Source: Streptomyces sp. DI166
GTDB taxonomy: Bacteria; Actinomycetota; Actinomycetes; Streptomycetales; Streptomycetaceae
Length of the DNA: 64,000 bases
NCBI RefSeq assembly: GCF_900091315.1
Contig: NZ_FLSP01000040.1
Span: 1-64,000 of the forward strand
Direction: 5' to 3'
In this document: piece by piece, positions 26,634 to 36,876 of the stretch
How the letters are laid out: each line of letters opens with the position of its first letter
Numbering within the stretch: position 1 is the first letter of the stretch
Translations under genes and position numbers: made by a program
Notes under the pieces: generated by a model
What the model was told of the DNA's origin: nothing
The model's input: the letters and a program-made list of their open reading frames with translations, nothing else
Database searches by the model: none

Positions 26634-27691
26634 GAACTCGCTACCTCTCGCAGTCGCGCGGCCGCCCGCTCCGGCGGCACGTCGTTGATGAACACGCTCA
26701 TGCCGGATTCCGAACCCGCGAGGAACTTCAGCTTGCCGCGGGTGCGGCGGATGGTGAAAAGCTCAAGGTGCAGCGCGAAGTCCTCGCGGACCACGCCCTC
26801 GAACTCCTCCAGCGCCCCGAACGGCGCCTGGTGCCAAGCGGCAATGTACGGCGTCGGAGGCTCGCCCTCACCGAAGATCCGGTCGAAGCGCCTCAAGAGT
26901 TCCAGATAAACCTGGGGGAACTCTGAGCGCGCGGCCTCGTCGAGCGCCAGCAGGTCCGGCACACGGCGGCGCGGATACAGGTGGACCTCGTACGGCCAGT
27001 GCGCGGTGTACGGCACGAAGGCGACCCAGTGTTCACTCGTCAGGACGACCCGCTCGTCGGCGAGTTCACGCTCCAGGACGGCGTCGAAGATGTTCTCCCC
27101 GCCGGTCGCCTCCTTGTGCCGGGCTACCTGGCGCAGCATCAGGGCGGTACGGGGCGTGGTGAAGGGGTACGCGTAGATCTGCCCGTGCGGGTGGCCGAGG
27201 GTCACGCCGATCTCGGCGCCGCGGTTCTCGAAGCAGAACACCTGCTCCACGGAGGGCAGATGGGACAGCTCCGCGGTGCGGTCGGTCCAGGCGTCCAGGA
27301 CCAGCCGGGCCTGTTCCTCGGTGAGGTCGGCGAAGGAGGCGTGGTGGTCGGAGGTGAAGCAGACCACCTCGCAGCGCCCGGAGTCGCCGGCCAGGGAGGG
27401 GAAGCGGTTCTCGAAGACCACCACGTCGTAGGAGGAGTCCGGGATCTCGCTCAGCCGTTCGCCCTCGCTGGGGCACAGCGGGCACTCGTCGGCCGGGGGG
27501 TGGTAGGTGCGGCCCTGGCGGTGCGAGGCGATGGCGACCGAGTCGCCGAGCAGCGGGTCGCGGCGGATCTCGGAGGTGGTCACGGTCGGCTCCAGGGGCC
27601 GGCGGTCCACCGCGTCCCGTACGCCGTCGTCGCGCAGGTCGTAGTAGATCAGCTCGCGACCGTCGGCCAGCCGGGTCGAGGTCTTCTTCAC
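26630..27691 (-). CDS. galT: galactose-1-phosphate uridylyltransferase
   Basis: It exchanges UMP between UDP-glucose and galactose-1-P. A 353-residue class I GalT. It has CPLCPSEGE (zinc ligands), VVFENRFPSL, FENRGAEIGVTLGHPHGQIY with the catalytic HPHGQ, and the C-terminal PYIAAWHQAPFG. AAGGAGTCC precedes two consecutive GTGs (27694 and 27691). The second has the better spacing and gives MKKTSTR. It is first in the galTEK operon, transcribed from the galP-type promoter region upstream. Confidence 0.95.
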   Translation of the reverse strand: MKKTSTRLADGRELIYYDLRDDGVRDAVDRRPLEPTVTTSEIRRDPLLGDSVAIASHRQGRTYHPPADECPLCPSEGERLSEIPDSSYDVVVFENRFPSLAGDSGRCEVVCFTSDHHASFADLTEEQARLVLDAWTDRTAELSHLPSVEQVFCFENRGAEIGVTLGHPHGQIYAYPFTTPRTALMLRQVARHKEATGGENIFDAVLERELADERVVLTSEHWVAFVPYTAHWPYEVHLYPRRRVPDLLALDEAARSEFPQVYLELLRRFDRIFGEGEPPTPYIAAWHQAPFGALEEFEGVVREDFALHLELFTIRRTRGKLKFLAGSESGMSVFINDVPPERAAARLREVASS

Positions 27692-27745
27692 CACCGGACT
27701 CCTTTTCCCCACCATGAATTCCCGCACCCGAACAGAAACAAACAC

Positions 27746-27774
27746 AAGTAATCATAACTCGACAGTCGCGTCAA
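27746..27774 (-). promoter_or_regulatory. gal operon promoter (galP1-like)
   Basis: On the minus strand TTGACG (27774-27769) and TTACTT (27751-27746) are 17 nt apart, giving a leader of about 50 nt to galT. The segment is unusually AT-rich for this genome. It lies between galT and the divergent symporter, the location of the galactose-inducible promoter in streptomycetes. Confidence 0.55.
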
Positions 27775-27792
27775 CGCCGGAATCAAACAAAG

Positions 27793-27813
27793 TTGAACGA
27801 CGGAAGGGTTCAA
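27793..27813. promoter_or_regulatory. inverted repeat in the gal/symporter divergent region
   Basis: TTGAAC (27793-27798) and GTTCAA (27808-27813) flank GACGGAAGG, just upstream of the symporter ATG and near the gal promoter. It is a possible binding site for a regulator of both units. GGAAGGG inside it may also be the symporter ribosome site. Confidence 0.45.
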
Positions 27814-27820
27814 TGTCGGG

Positions 27821-29521
27821 ATGCAAAGCCCCACAAACGGTGCGTTTCCTGCCACACTCGCCGCTGCCGAGCTACGGCTCCCCACGAACTGGCTCGACTA
27901 CACGATCCTCGGCATCTACTTCGTCGTCGTGCTGGGCATCGGCTTCGCCGCCCGCGCCTCGGTCAAGACCAGCCTCGACTTCTTCCTCTCCGGACGCTCG
28001 CTGCCGGCCTGGATCACCGGCCTCGCGTTCATCTCCGCCAACCTGGCCGCCACCGAGATCCTCGGCATGGCCGCCAACAGCGCGCAGTACGGCGTCTACA
28101 CCGTGCACTGGTACTGGATCGGCGCCATCCCGGCGATGGTCTTCCTGGGCCTGGTGATGATGCCGTTCTACTACTCGTCGAAGGTGCGCTCGGTCCCCGA
28201 GATGCTGCTGCTGCGCTTCGACAAATGGGCACATCTGCTCAGTTCGCTGCTGTTCGCCTTCGCGGCGATCCTGATCTCCGGGGTCAACCTGTACGCGCTC
28301 GCCATCGTCGTGGAGGCGCTGCTGGGCTGGCCGCAGTGGGTGGCGATCGTGGTGGCCGGGGCCTTCGTGCTGGCGTACATCACCCTGGGCGGTCTGTCCT
28401 CGGCGATCTACAACGAGGTGCTGCAGTTCTTCGTGATCCTCGCGGCCCTGATCCCGCTCGTCACGCTGAGCATGAAGAAGGTCGGCGGCTGGGACGGCCT
28501 GTCGGACAAGCTCACCGAGACGCACGGCGCCGACTTCACCACCGCCTGGGGCGGCACCGGCATCGGCAGCGACAACCCGCTCGGCGCCAACTGGCTGACC
28601 ATCGTCCTGGGCCTCGGCTTCGTGCTGAGCTTCGGCTACTGGACGACGAACTTCGCCGAGGTGCAGCGCGCGCTGTCGGCGAAGAACCTCAGCGCCGCCC
28701 AGCGCACGCCGCTGATCGCCGCGTACCCGAAGATCTTCATCGTCTTCCTGGTGATGCTGCCGGGCCTCGCCGCGGCGGCCCTGATCCCGGGCTTCGGCAC
28801 CGAGGAGTCGGGCTACCAGTACAACGACGCCATCCCGTACCTGATGGAGCAGTTGCTGCCCAACGGCGTGCTCGGCATCGCGGTGACGGGCCTGCTGGCG
28901 GCCTTCATGGCGGGCATGGCGGCGAACGTGTCGTCCTTCAACACCGTGTTCACCAACGACATCTGGGCGCGGTACGCGGTCAGGGGGCGGCCGGACGCGT
29001 ACTACGTCCGCTTCGGCCGGCTGATCACCGTGATCGGGGTGTGCGCCTCGGTGGGCACGGCGTTCCTGGCCTCGTCCTTCTCCAACATCATGGCCTACCT
29101 CCAGACCCTGTTCTCCTTCTTCAACGTGCCGATGTTCGTCGTCTTCATCATCGGCATGTTCTGGAAGCGGGCGTCCGCGGTGTCCGGGTTCTGGGGCCTG
29201 CTCGCGGGCACGGTCGCGGCAATGGTCAACTACTTCTGGATCTACAAGCAGGAGATCATCGACATCCCCACCGACCAGGGCGCCAACTTCGTCTCCGCGA
29301 TCGTCGGCTTCGTCGCGGGCGCGGTGGTGATGTTCGCCGTCTCGCTGTTCACCGCGCCCAAGCCCGCGGAGGAACTCCAGGGCCTGGTCTACGGCACCCG
29401 CTCGCCCGGCATGAGCGAACCCCCCGCCGAGGGCGACGACGCCTGGTACCGCCGGCCCGCGCTGCTCGGCTGGGGCGCGATCGTCCTCGCCGCCGCCTGC
29501 TACATCCCGTTCTCGTTCTGA
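27821..29521 (+). CDS. sodium:solute symporter (SSS family), probable galactose/sugar transporter
   Basis: A 566-residue integral membrane protein with about 13-14 hydrophobic segments. SSS/SGLT-type motifs include FFLSGRSLPAW, FISANLAATEILGMAANSAQYG, GGLSSAIYNEVLQ, FSFFNVPMFVVFIIG and FAEVQRALSAKN. Na+-coupled sugar uptake is the family role. Its position divergent from galTEK makes galactose the likely substrate (inference). Start ATG 27821; GGAAGGG lies 12 nt upstream, a long spacing. Confidence 0.88.
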   Translation: MQSPTNGAFPATLAAAELRLPTNWLDYTILGIYFVVVLGIGFAARASVKTSLDFFLSGRSLPAWITGLAFISANLAATEILGMAANSAQYGVYTVHWYWIGAIPAMVFLGLVMMPFYYSSKVRSVPEMLLLRFDKWAHLLSSLLFAFAAILISGVNLYALAIVVEALLGWPQWVAIVVAGAFVLAYITLGGLSSAIYNEVLQFFVILAALIPLVTLSMKKVGGWDGLSDKLTETHGADFTTAWGGTGIGSDNPLGANWLTIVLGLGFVLSFGYWTTNFAEVQRALSAKNLSAAQRTPLIAAYPKIFIVFLVMLPGLAAAALIPGFGTEESGYQYNDAIPYLMEQLLPNGVLGIAVTGLLAAFMAGMAANVSSFNTVFTNDIWARYAVRGRPDAYYVRFGRLITVIGVCASVGTAFLASSFSNIMAYLQTLFSFFNVPMFVVFIIGMFWKRASAVSGFWGLLAGTVAAMVNYFWIYKQEIIDIPTDQGANFVSAIVGFVAGAVVMFAVSLFTAPKPAEELQGLVYGTRSPGMSEPPAEGDDAWYRRPALLGWGAIVLAAACYIPFSF

Positions 29522-29548
29522 CCCCCGCGCGGGAGAATTGGAGGAACC

Positions 29549-29872
29549 ATGTCCGACCACCACGGATACTCCGAGCAGGACGTCCAGCGCGAGGTCACGG
29601 AACTACAGGCGCAGTCCGCCACCGCGGCCCGCATCTTCGACCTGCGCCGCATCATCGGCGGCCTCTTCGTCGTCTACGGCGTCATCGTCACGATCGCCGG
29701 GATCAACCCCTCGGACGCCACCCTGGACAAGGCCGAGGGCGTCAACATCAACCTCTGGACCGGCCTGGGCATGCTGCTGCTCGGCATCTTCTTCCTGGTC
29801 TGGCTGAAACTGCGCCCGACCCCTCCCCCGCCTCCCCCGACGGCGGAATCGGAGGAGAAGCCGGGCGAGTGA
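29549..29872 (+). CDS. small two-TM membrane protein downstream of symporter
   Basis: A 107-residue protein. It has an N-terminal hydrophilic helix (SEQDVQREVTELQAQS), two hydrophobic segments (~36-52 IIGGLFVVYGVIVTIAG and ~71-87 LGMLLLGIFFLVWLKL), a proline run and an acidic end. It begins 27 bp after the symporter stop with GGAGGAACC as ribosome site, so it is co-transcribed and may be an accessory subunit. No family function is known to me. Confidence 0.8.
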   Translation: MSDHHGYSEQDVQREVTELQAQSATAARIFDLRRIIGGLFVVYGVIVTIAGINPSDATLDKAEGVNINLWTGLGMLLLGIFFLVWLKLRPTPPPPPPTAESEEKPGE

Positions 29873-29881
29873 CAGGGAGGC

Positions 29882-29908
29882 GGGGCCGGGCCCTTCGGGC
29901 CCGGCCCC
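29882..29908. terminator. bidirectional terminator
   Basis: A 12-bp perfect stem, GGGGCCGGGCCC (29882-29893) and GGGCCCGGCCCC (29897-29908), with a 3-nt loop, between convergent genes. Confidence 0.75.
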
Positions 29909-29915
29909 GTCGCTC

Positions 29916-30608
29916 TCACGAGGGCTCGGGGCCCCGGTTCTCCAGCGGCCCCGCCCGGTCCAGCAGGCCCGTACGGGCGGCCAGGGCCGCGGCCTCCAGA
30001 CGGGAGCCGACGCCCAGCTTCATCAGGACCCGCTGGACGTGGGTGCGGGCCGTGGACGGGGCGATGCCCATGCCCGCGGCGATCAGCCGGGTGTCCTCGC
30101 CGTCGGCGACCCGGACCAGGACCTCGACCTCGCGCGGGGTGAGCATCTGGAGCAGACGCTGACCCTCGTCGTCCGGCTGGGCCGCCGGGTTGAGCAGTTC
30201 GCTGAAGGCGCCCTGGAGCAGCTGCGGGGCGACCGCCGCCTCACCCGCCCGCGCCTTCATGATCGCGCGCTCCACGCCCTCGATGCGCTCGTCGTGCCGG
30301 ACATAGCCGGAGGCCCCCGCCGCGAACGCCGCCGCGATCCCCCTCGGACTCGGCACCGGCCCCAGGACCAGCACCGCCACCTGGGGCCGCTCCCGCTTGA
30401 TCTTCACTACCGGGTCGAACATCCCCGGCTCCGCCGGTGTCGCCGTCCCCAGCAGGCACACCTCCGGCGCCCTGCTGATCACCAGGTCCGCCGCCCCCGC
30501 GGCCGGTGCCGCCGCGGCCAGCACCCTGTGCCCCCTCAGTTTCAGGGCCGAGGCCAGTGCCTCGGCGAGCAATCGGTGGTCGTCGACCACCATGAGCCGC
30601 ACTCCCAT
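29916..30608 (-). CDS. LuxR-family regulator with degenerate receiver domain
   Basis: A 230-residue protein built like a NarL-type response regulator: MGVRLMVVDDHRLLAEAL at the start, C-terminal LTPREVEVLVRVADGEDT and the recognition helix APSTARTHVQRVLMKLG. At the phosphoacceptor position the sequence is VCLLGTATPAEPG, with Gly54 where Asp is expected. The conserved Lys near SGYVRHDE is Arg. The receiver therefore probably cannot be phosphorylated by the usual chemistry. ATG 30608 has GGGGGG 7 nt upstream. No adjacent kinase gene. Confidence 0.85.
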   Translation of the reverse strand: MGVRLMVVDDHRLLAEALASALKLRGHRVLAAAAPAAGAADLVISRAPEVCLLGTATPAEPGMFDPVVKIKRERPQVAVLVLGPVPSPRGIAAAFAAGASGYVRHDERIEGVERAIMKARAGEAAVAPQLLQGAFSELLNPAAQPDDEGQRLLQMLTPREVEVLVRVADGEDTRLIAAGMGIAPSTARTHVQRVLMKLGVGSRLEAAALAARTGLLDRAGPLENRGPEPS

Positions 30609-30827
30609 CGAGCAACCCCCCAGTCCCCCCAATGGATCCCCACACATCCACAGACACTCCCCCGTGGATGCCCCCGGAAGCTACACGCTTGTTCGACGTT
30701 GCGCTCCCCCTACTGGAGAGAACTGCCCCGGATCGCCGAAAATCCTCTCATTCGAGGGTGATGAGCGGTACGTGAAAGGCCCCGCCCCTGAACAGGGACG
30801 GGGCCGTGAACACGCGCGTTCGAGCGG

Positions 30828-32766
30828 CTACTTCGCGCCGAACGCGATCACCAGGTACTCCTCCTCGCCGCTGGAGCCGAGCTCACTGGCGAAGACGTCG
30901 GACATGAACAGCCGGCCGTTCGTGTACAGGATCTCGGCGTAGTCGGGGAGCATGCTGCGCTCCACGTCCATCACCGACTCCGTGGCCGGGTTCTCCATCA
31001 GCTTCGTCTCCTTGAAGGAGCCGCCGTCGATGGACACGACCTGCCCGCCCTTGTCGTACGGGCCGCGCTTGTAGGCGATCAGGTTCGGGCCGTCCATGCG
31101 CAGCGGGCACAGCTCGTAGTCGTCGCCCGCGTCGGCCCGCTGGCCGGTCTGCTTGCCCGTGGCCAGGTCGAAGGCGATGATCTCGTTGGTGTCGCTGTAC
31201 TCGCCCTTGCCGTCGTGCTTCTCGGTCGGCAGGTAGAGCCGGTCGTTGCCGACGGCCAGCAGACGGCACTCCTCGACCTTGGTGATCCCGTCGCAGGAGG
31301 CGTTGAACTGCTCGCCCGGCGCGGAGATACGGGAGCGCAGCTTGCCGGTCTTGTTGTCGATGGAGAAGAAGTCCGAGATCCCGCTGCCGTCCCCGGCCGA
31401 GTCACCGACGTCGGCGGCCACGACCAGCGGCTCGGTGGAGACCACGCTGGCGTACTCGATGCCCTTGGTCATCTTGTACTCCGAGATCACCTTGCCGGAC
31501 TTCGAGTCGAGGGTCTGGATGGACAGCTGGCGCTCGCCGTACGAACCGCACTTGCGCACCGCCACCAGCTTGGGACCGCCGCCGTACCCGGCGTCGTAGC
31601 AGGTGTCCGTGGCCTTCGGCGCCCACACCCGGTCACCGGTGGCGATGTCGAAGCCGGCGCCGCCGCTGGTGCTGCCGACCGCGACCGTGCTCCCGCTGAC
31701 CGTGACATTGTCGAAGCTGATCGGCTGGGTACCGCTCTCGACCGTCTTGGTCCACAGCTTCTTACCGGTGTCGAGGTCGATGCCCGCGACCTGGGTGCAG
31801 CCGTGCGAGGGCTGGGACTTGGTGGGCATCTTCGGCTGGAAGGTGATCGCCGTCCGGTTGTCCTCGGTGGCGTGGTTGCTGCCCTGGCAGACCGGGCCGG
31901 GGAGCTTGATCGTCCACAGCTTGGTGCCCTTGTCGAGGTCGTAGCCGACGACCTCGGCGACGCCGCTCTTGGCGTACACCTTGTCCGTCACCCACGAGCC
32001 GACGGTCGGGATGGTCCGGTCGTCCTTGACCTCGGGCGCCGGGACCTGGAAGAGGACCTTGGAGTTGGTGTCGGAGGGCACCTTCTCGGTCGCCTTGGTG
32101 GACTGGCCGCCGGTGTCGCCACCGCTGTCGCCACCCTTGTCCCCTCCCTTGTCGCCGCCGGTGCCGCCGCTGGAGCTCGCGGTGTCGTCCTTGCCGCCGT
32201 CGTCGGAGGAGGACGCGTACCAGATGCCGCCGGTGACGATCAGGGCGATGGCGACCACGGCCGCCACGATGATCAGCACCGACGAGTTCAGCTTGCGGCC
32301 GCCGCCGGTGCCGGGCTGCGGCTGCATCGGCATGGTCGGCGGCTGCGGGTAGCCGTAGGGCTGCTGGCCGTACGCCGGGGTCGGCGGCTGGCCGGGCTGG
32401 CCCGGGTAGCCGTAGCCCTGCGGGGGCGTCTGCGGGTAGCCGTACCCCTGCGGCGGGGTCGGCGGCTGCGGGTATCCGTAGCCCTGCGGCGGCGTGGGCG
32501 GCTGGGCCGCGGGCTGCTGCGGGGGCGTGGGGGCGCCGAAGCCGCCCTGCGGCGGGGCGGGCGGGGGCGTCTGCGGGGCCTGGGGCGCGCCGAAAACCTC
32601 CCTGCTGGGCGGGCGGCTGGGGCGCGCCGAAGCCGGGCTGCTGCGCGGGCGGCTGGGCCGGGGGCTGCGCGGGCTGCTGGGCAGGCTGCTGCGGTTCGTC
32701 CTGCGGCGGACCGAAACCGCCCCCCTGCGGGGGCTGGTTGGGCGGCGGCGGAGGGGGCGTGGTCAT
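30828..32766 (-). CDS. membrane-anchored PQQ-type beta-propeller protein, frameshifted as sequenced
   Basis: The gene starts at ATG 32766 (MTTPPPPPPNQPPQGG), with GAGGTACTCACACC upstream, and should run to 30828. The frame breaks at an AAAA run (32593-32596). With three A the reading continues as QQGGFGAPQ and PQGYGYPQ repeats into the downstream frame; with four A it leaves it. The intact part, from internal ATG 32333, holds a TM segment (VLIIVAAVVAIALIVTGGIWY), a Gly/Asp/Lys linker and propeller blades with GYDLDKGTKLWT, GIDLDTGKKLWT and FDLATGKQTG motifs. It is a tandem paralogue of the next gene. Function is unknown, probably an extracytoplasmic surface protein. Sequencing error or a true frameshift are both possible. 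Confidence 0.75.
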
Positions 32767-32833
32767 GGTGTGAGTACCTCGGGAAGGGGACGACGGCTCG
32801 ATGCAGACGGGGCCGGGCAGCGGCTCACTGGGC

Positions 32834-34645
32834 TCACTTGCCGAAGGCGAGCATCAGCTTCTCCTTCGCCTCGTCGTTGCCGGACAGCCGCGTGGTGGAA
32901 AGGTAGAAGCGGCCGTCGACCCAGTCGTAGGTGCCGGAGTAGAAGCCGTCCTCGATGTCCGCGGTGCCCTCCGGGTTCTGCAGGAGCTTGGTGGGCTTGT
33001 GGCTGCTGCCCGCGGTCGGGATCGACACGACCTGGCCGCCGGCCTCCCAGGACGGCTTGACGTAGGCGATGAGCTTGTCGCCGTCCATGCGCAGCGGCAT
33101 CATCGATTCGTCGGCCGGGGACTTCACCCGCCACTTCTCCTTGCCGGTGGCCAGGCTGATCGCGACGATCTCGTTGGCGCCCGTGGTGGCGTCGGTGGGC
33201 AGGTAGAGGTTCTTGCCGTCGCTGGCCACGCCCTGGCAGCCCTGCAGGTCGCGCTGGAGGATGGCCCAGCCGCACTCGGGGGCGAACTTCTCGTCCACGT
33301 CGACCTGCGAGGCGATGGTGCCGCCGGAGCCGAGCGTGGAGATGTTCCAGGCGTTCTTGTCCTCGTTGGTGCTGTAGACCACGACCGGGTTCATGGAGTA
33401 GACGCGGCCGACGCGCCAGCCCTTGTCGGGCTTCCAGGTCCAGTTGACCTTGCCGGTCCTCGGGTCCAGCTCCTGGACCTCGTCGTGCTCGTTGCTGCCG
33501 CCCGCGCCACAGGAGGAGACCGCGAGCAGCTTCTCGCCGCCCGCGAAGGCGGCCGGGAAGCAGGCGTCGCCGTACTTCTTCTTGTCCCACAGCTTCTTGC
33601 CGCTGGTGACGTCGTACGCCGTGCCGGACTGCGAGCGGCCCACCATCAGCGTCTTGCCGGTGATGGACATCTCGATCTGGAGCGTGGAGTCGAACAGCTC
33701 GCCGTCGGCGACCTCGCCGGTCCAGCCCTTCTCGCCGGTGCTCAGGTCCAGTTCCTGGAGCTGGTTGCACTCGGCGCGGTCGCCGGAGCCGCTCATGTAG
33801 GCGATGACGACCTTGTCGTCGGCCGTCTTCTGCGGGGTGACCGCGCAGATCTTCTCCGGGAAGGTGATCGGGTCCCAGGTCGGGGTGCCGTCGGCGACGT
33901 CGTAGGCGAAGACCTGCTTGTACGCGGCCTTCACCGCCGTCTTGTCGGTGATCCACACGGGGTACGCGTCCGCGCCGGAACCGGGCGCGTCGGGCGCCGA
34001 CTTGTACCAGAGCACCTTCGCCTCGCCGGCCTTGCGGCCCGCGTTGAGGTCCTCGGGGTCCTCGTCGCCGCTGCCGCTGCCGTCGCCCGGGTTGACCGGG
34101 TCCTCGGAGGGCTTGGCGTCGTCGGTCTTCTGCGCGACCGGCTTCTTCTTCTTTCCGCCGTCGTCGTCACCGCGGGTCACCGCGAACACGGTGCCGCCGA
34201 TGACCAGCAGCGCCGCCACGGCGGCACCGATGACGACCGCGGGCTTGCCCTTGAACGGGTTGCGGGAGCCGCCGGGCGGCGGGGTGGGGGCACCGGGGTA
34301 CTGCGGCTGCTGCGGGTAGCCGTAACCGGGCTGGGGTGTACGGGGCCGGGCTGCTGCGGCTGGCCGTACGGGCCGGGGGCCGGAGTGCCGTAGGGGCCCC
34401 GGCTGGTTGTACGGGCCCGGCTGCTGCGGGGCGCCGTAGGGGCCGGGCGCCGGGGTGGGCGGCTGCTGCGGGTAGCCGTAGCCCGGCTGCGGGGCGGTCG
34501 GCGGGGTCGGGGGTGCCTGGGGCGGCTGCGGGGCCTGGCCCGGCGGCTGCTGCGGTGGCTGCGGTGCGCCGAACCCTCCCTGCGGCGGCGGGTCCTGCGG
34601 CGCGCCGAAACCTCCGTTCGGCGGCTGGCTGGGCGGCTGGCTCAT
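32834..34645 (-). CDS. membrane-anchored PQQ-type beta-propeller protein
   Basis: A 603-residue paralogue of the preceding gene. It has a Pro/Gln/Gly-rich cytoplasmic N-terminus (~1-130), a TM helix (AVVIGAAVAALLVIGGTVFAV) and a Lys/Asp-rich linker. A propeller with blade motifs follows (AYDVADGTPTWD, ELDLSTGEKGWTG, YDVTSGKKLWDKKK, ELDPRTGKVNWTW, SLATGKEKWRV). Within residues ~80-100 the YGxP/QPG repeat pattern is lost (PLRHSGPRPVRPAAAARPRT) although the DNA retains it in other frames, as if single C insertions had occurred and cancelled out. ATG 34645 follows AAGGGGGAAACC. Confidence 0.85.
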   Translation of the reverse strand: MSQPPSQPPNGGFGAPQDPPPQGGFGAPQPPQQPPGQAPQPPQAPPTPPTAPQPGYGYPQQPPTPAPGPYGAPQQPGPYNQPGPLRHSGPRPVRPAAAARPRTPQPGYGYPQQPQYPGAPTPPPGGSRNPFKGKPAVVIGAAVAALLVIGGTVFAVTRGDDDGGKKKKPVAQKTDDAKPSEDPVNPGDGSGSGDEDPEDLNAGRKAGEAKVLWYKSAPDAPGSGADAYPVWITDKTAVKAAYKQVFAYDVADGTPTWDPITFPEKICAVTPQKTADDKVVIAYMSGSGDRAECNQLQELDLSTGEKGWTGEVADGELFDSTLQIEMSITGKTLMVGRSQSGTAYDVTSGKKLWDKKKYGDACFPAAFAGGEKLLAVSSCGAGGSNEHDEVQELDPRTGKVNWTWKPDKGWRVGRVYSMNPVVVYSTNEDKNAWNISTLGSGGTIASQVDVDEKFAPECGWAILQRDLQGCQGVASDGKNLYLPTDATTGANEIVAISLATGKEKWRVKSPADESMMPLRMDGDKLIAYVKPSWEAGGQVVSIPTAGSSHKPTKLLQNPEGTADIEDGFYSGTYDWVDGRFYLSTTRLSGNDEAKEKLMLAFGK

Positions 34646-34769
34646 CAGCGGTTTCCCCCTTGGTGACCGATGTGGCGCCGCGCTCGGTGGCGCTGCGTTT
34701 CCGCCACACCCGATTGTTCTCAGACGGTTCTCAGACGGCTCTTTCTATCACTCGGCACCGACAACACAG

Positions 34770-34809
34770 CGGGCCGGTCAACCCCTGTTCCCAAGGGACG
34801 ACCGGCCCG
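34770..34809 (-). terminator. hairpin downstream of the ABC-F gene
   Basis: CGGGCCGGTC (34770-34779) pairs with GACCGGCCCG (34800-34809), a 10-bp stem with a 20-nt loop, located 3' of the ABC-F gene on the minus strand. Confidence 0.55.
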
Positions 34810-34886
34810 TGATACCGCCGTTACGCGTCTTCACCCGCCCTTCACGCCCGCACACGGCACCTTTGCGAGCGGGGCGGGCCGGAGTA

Positions 34887-36689
<1,803 letters not shown>

Positions 36690-36807
36690 TTCTCTCCTGC
36701 GTACGGGGGACGGTCAGCCTTCTAGCGTAGGGCCTGCGGGGGTGGGGGCGGGGAGCGGTCTTGGGGACGGCCTCGGAGGGACGGCCTCGGAGGAGGGTTC
36801 GGAGGCG

Positions 36808-36870
36808 CCTCAGGGGAGGGCTTCAGAAGCTCTTCAGAGCCTCAGGGAGGGCTTCAGAAGCTCTTCAGAG
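36808..36870. repeat. tandem ~31-bp duplication in the ispE/ABC-F gap
   Basis: CCTCAGGGGAGGGCTTCAGA... (36808-36839) is directly followed by a near-identical copy (36840-36870). Each contains the self-complementary-looking CTTCAGAAGCTCTTCAGAG. A shorter duplication, GACGGCCTCGGAGG, lies just before (from ~36766). The 187-bp gap shows no gene. Confidence 0.7.
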
Positions 36871-36876
36871 GTGCCG

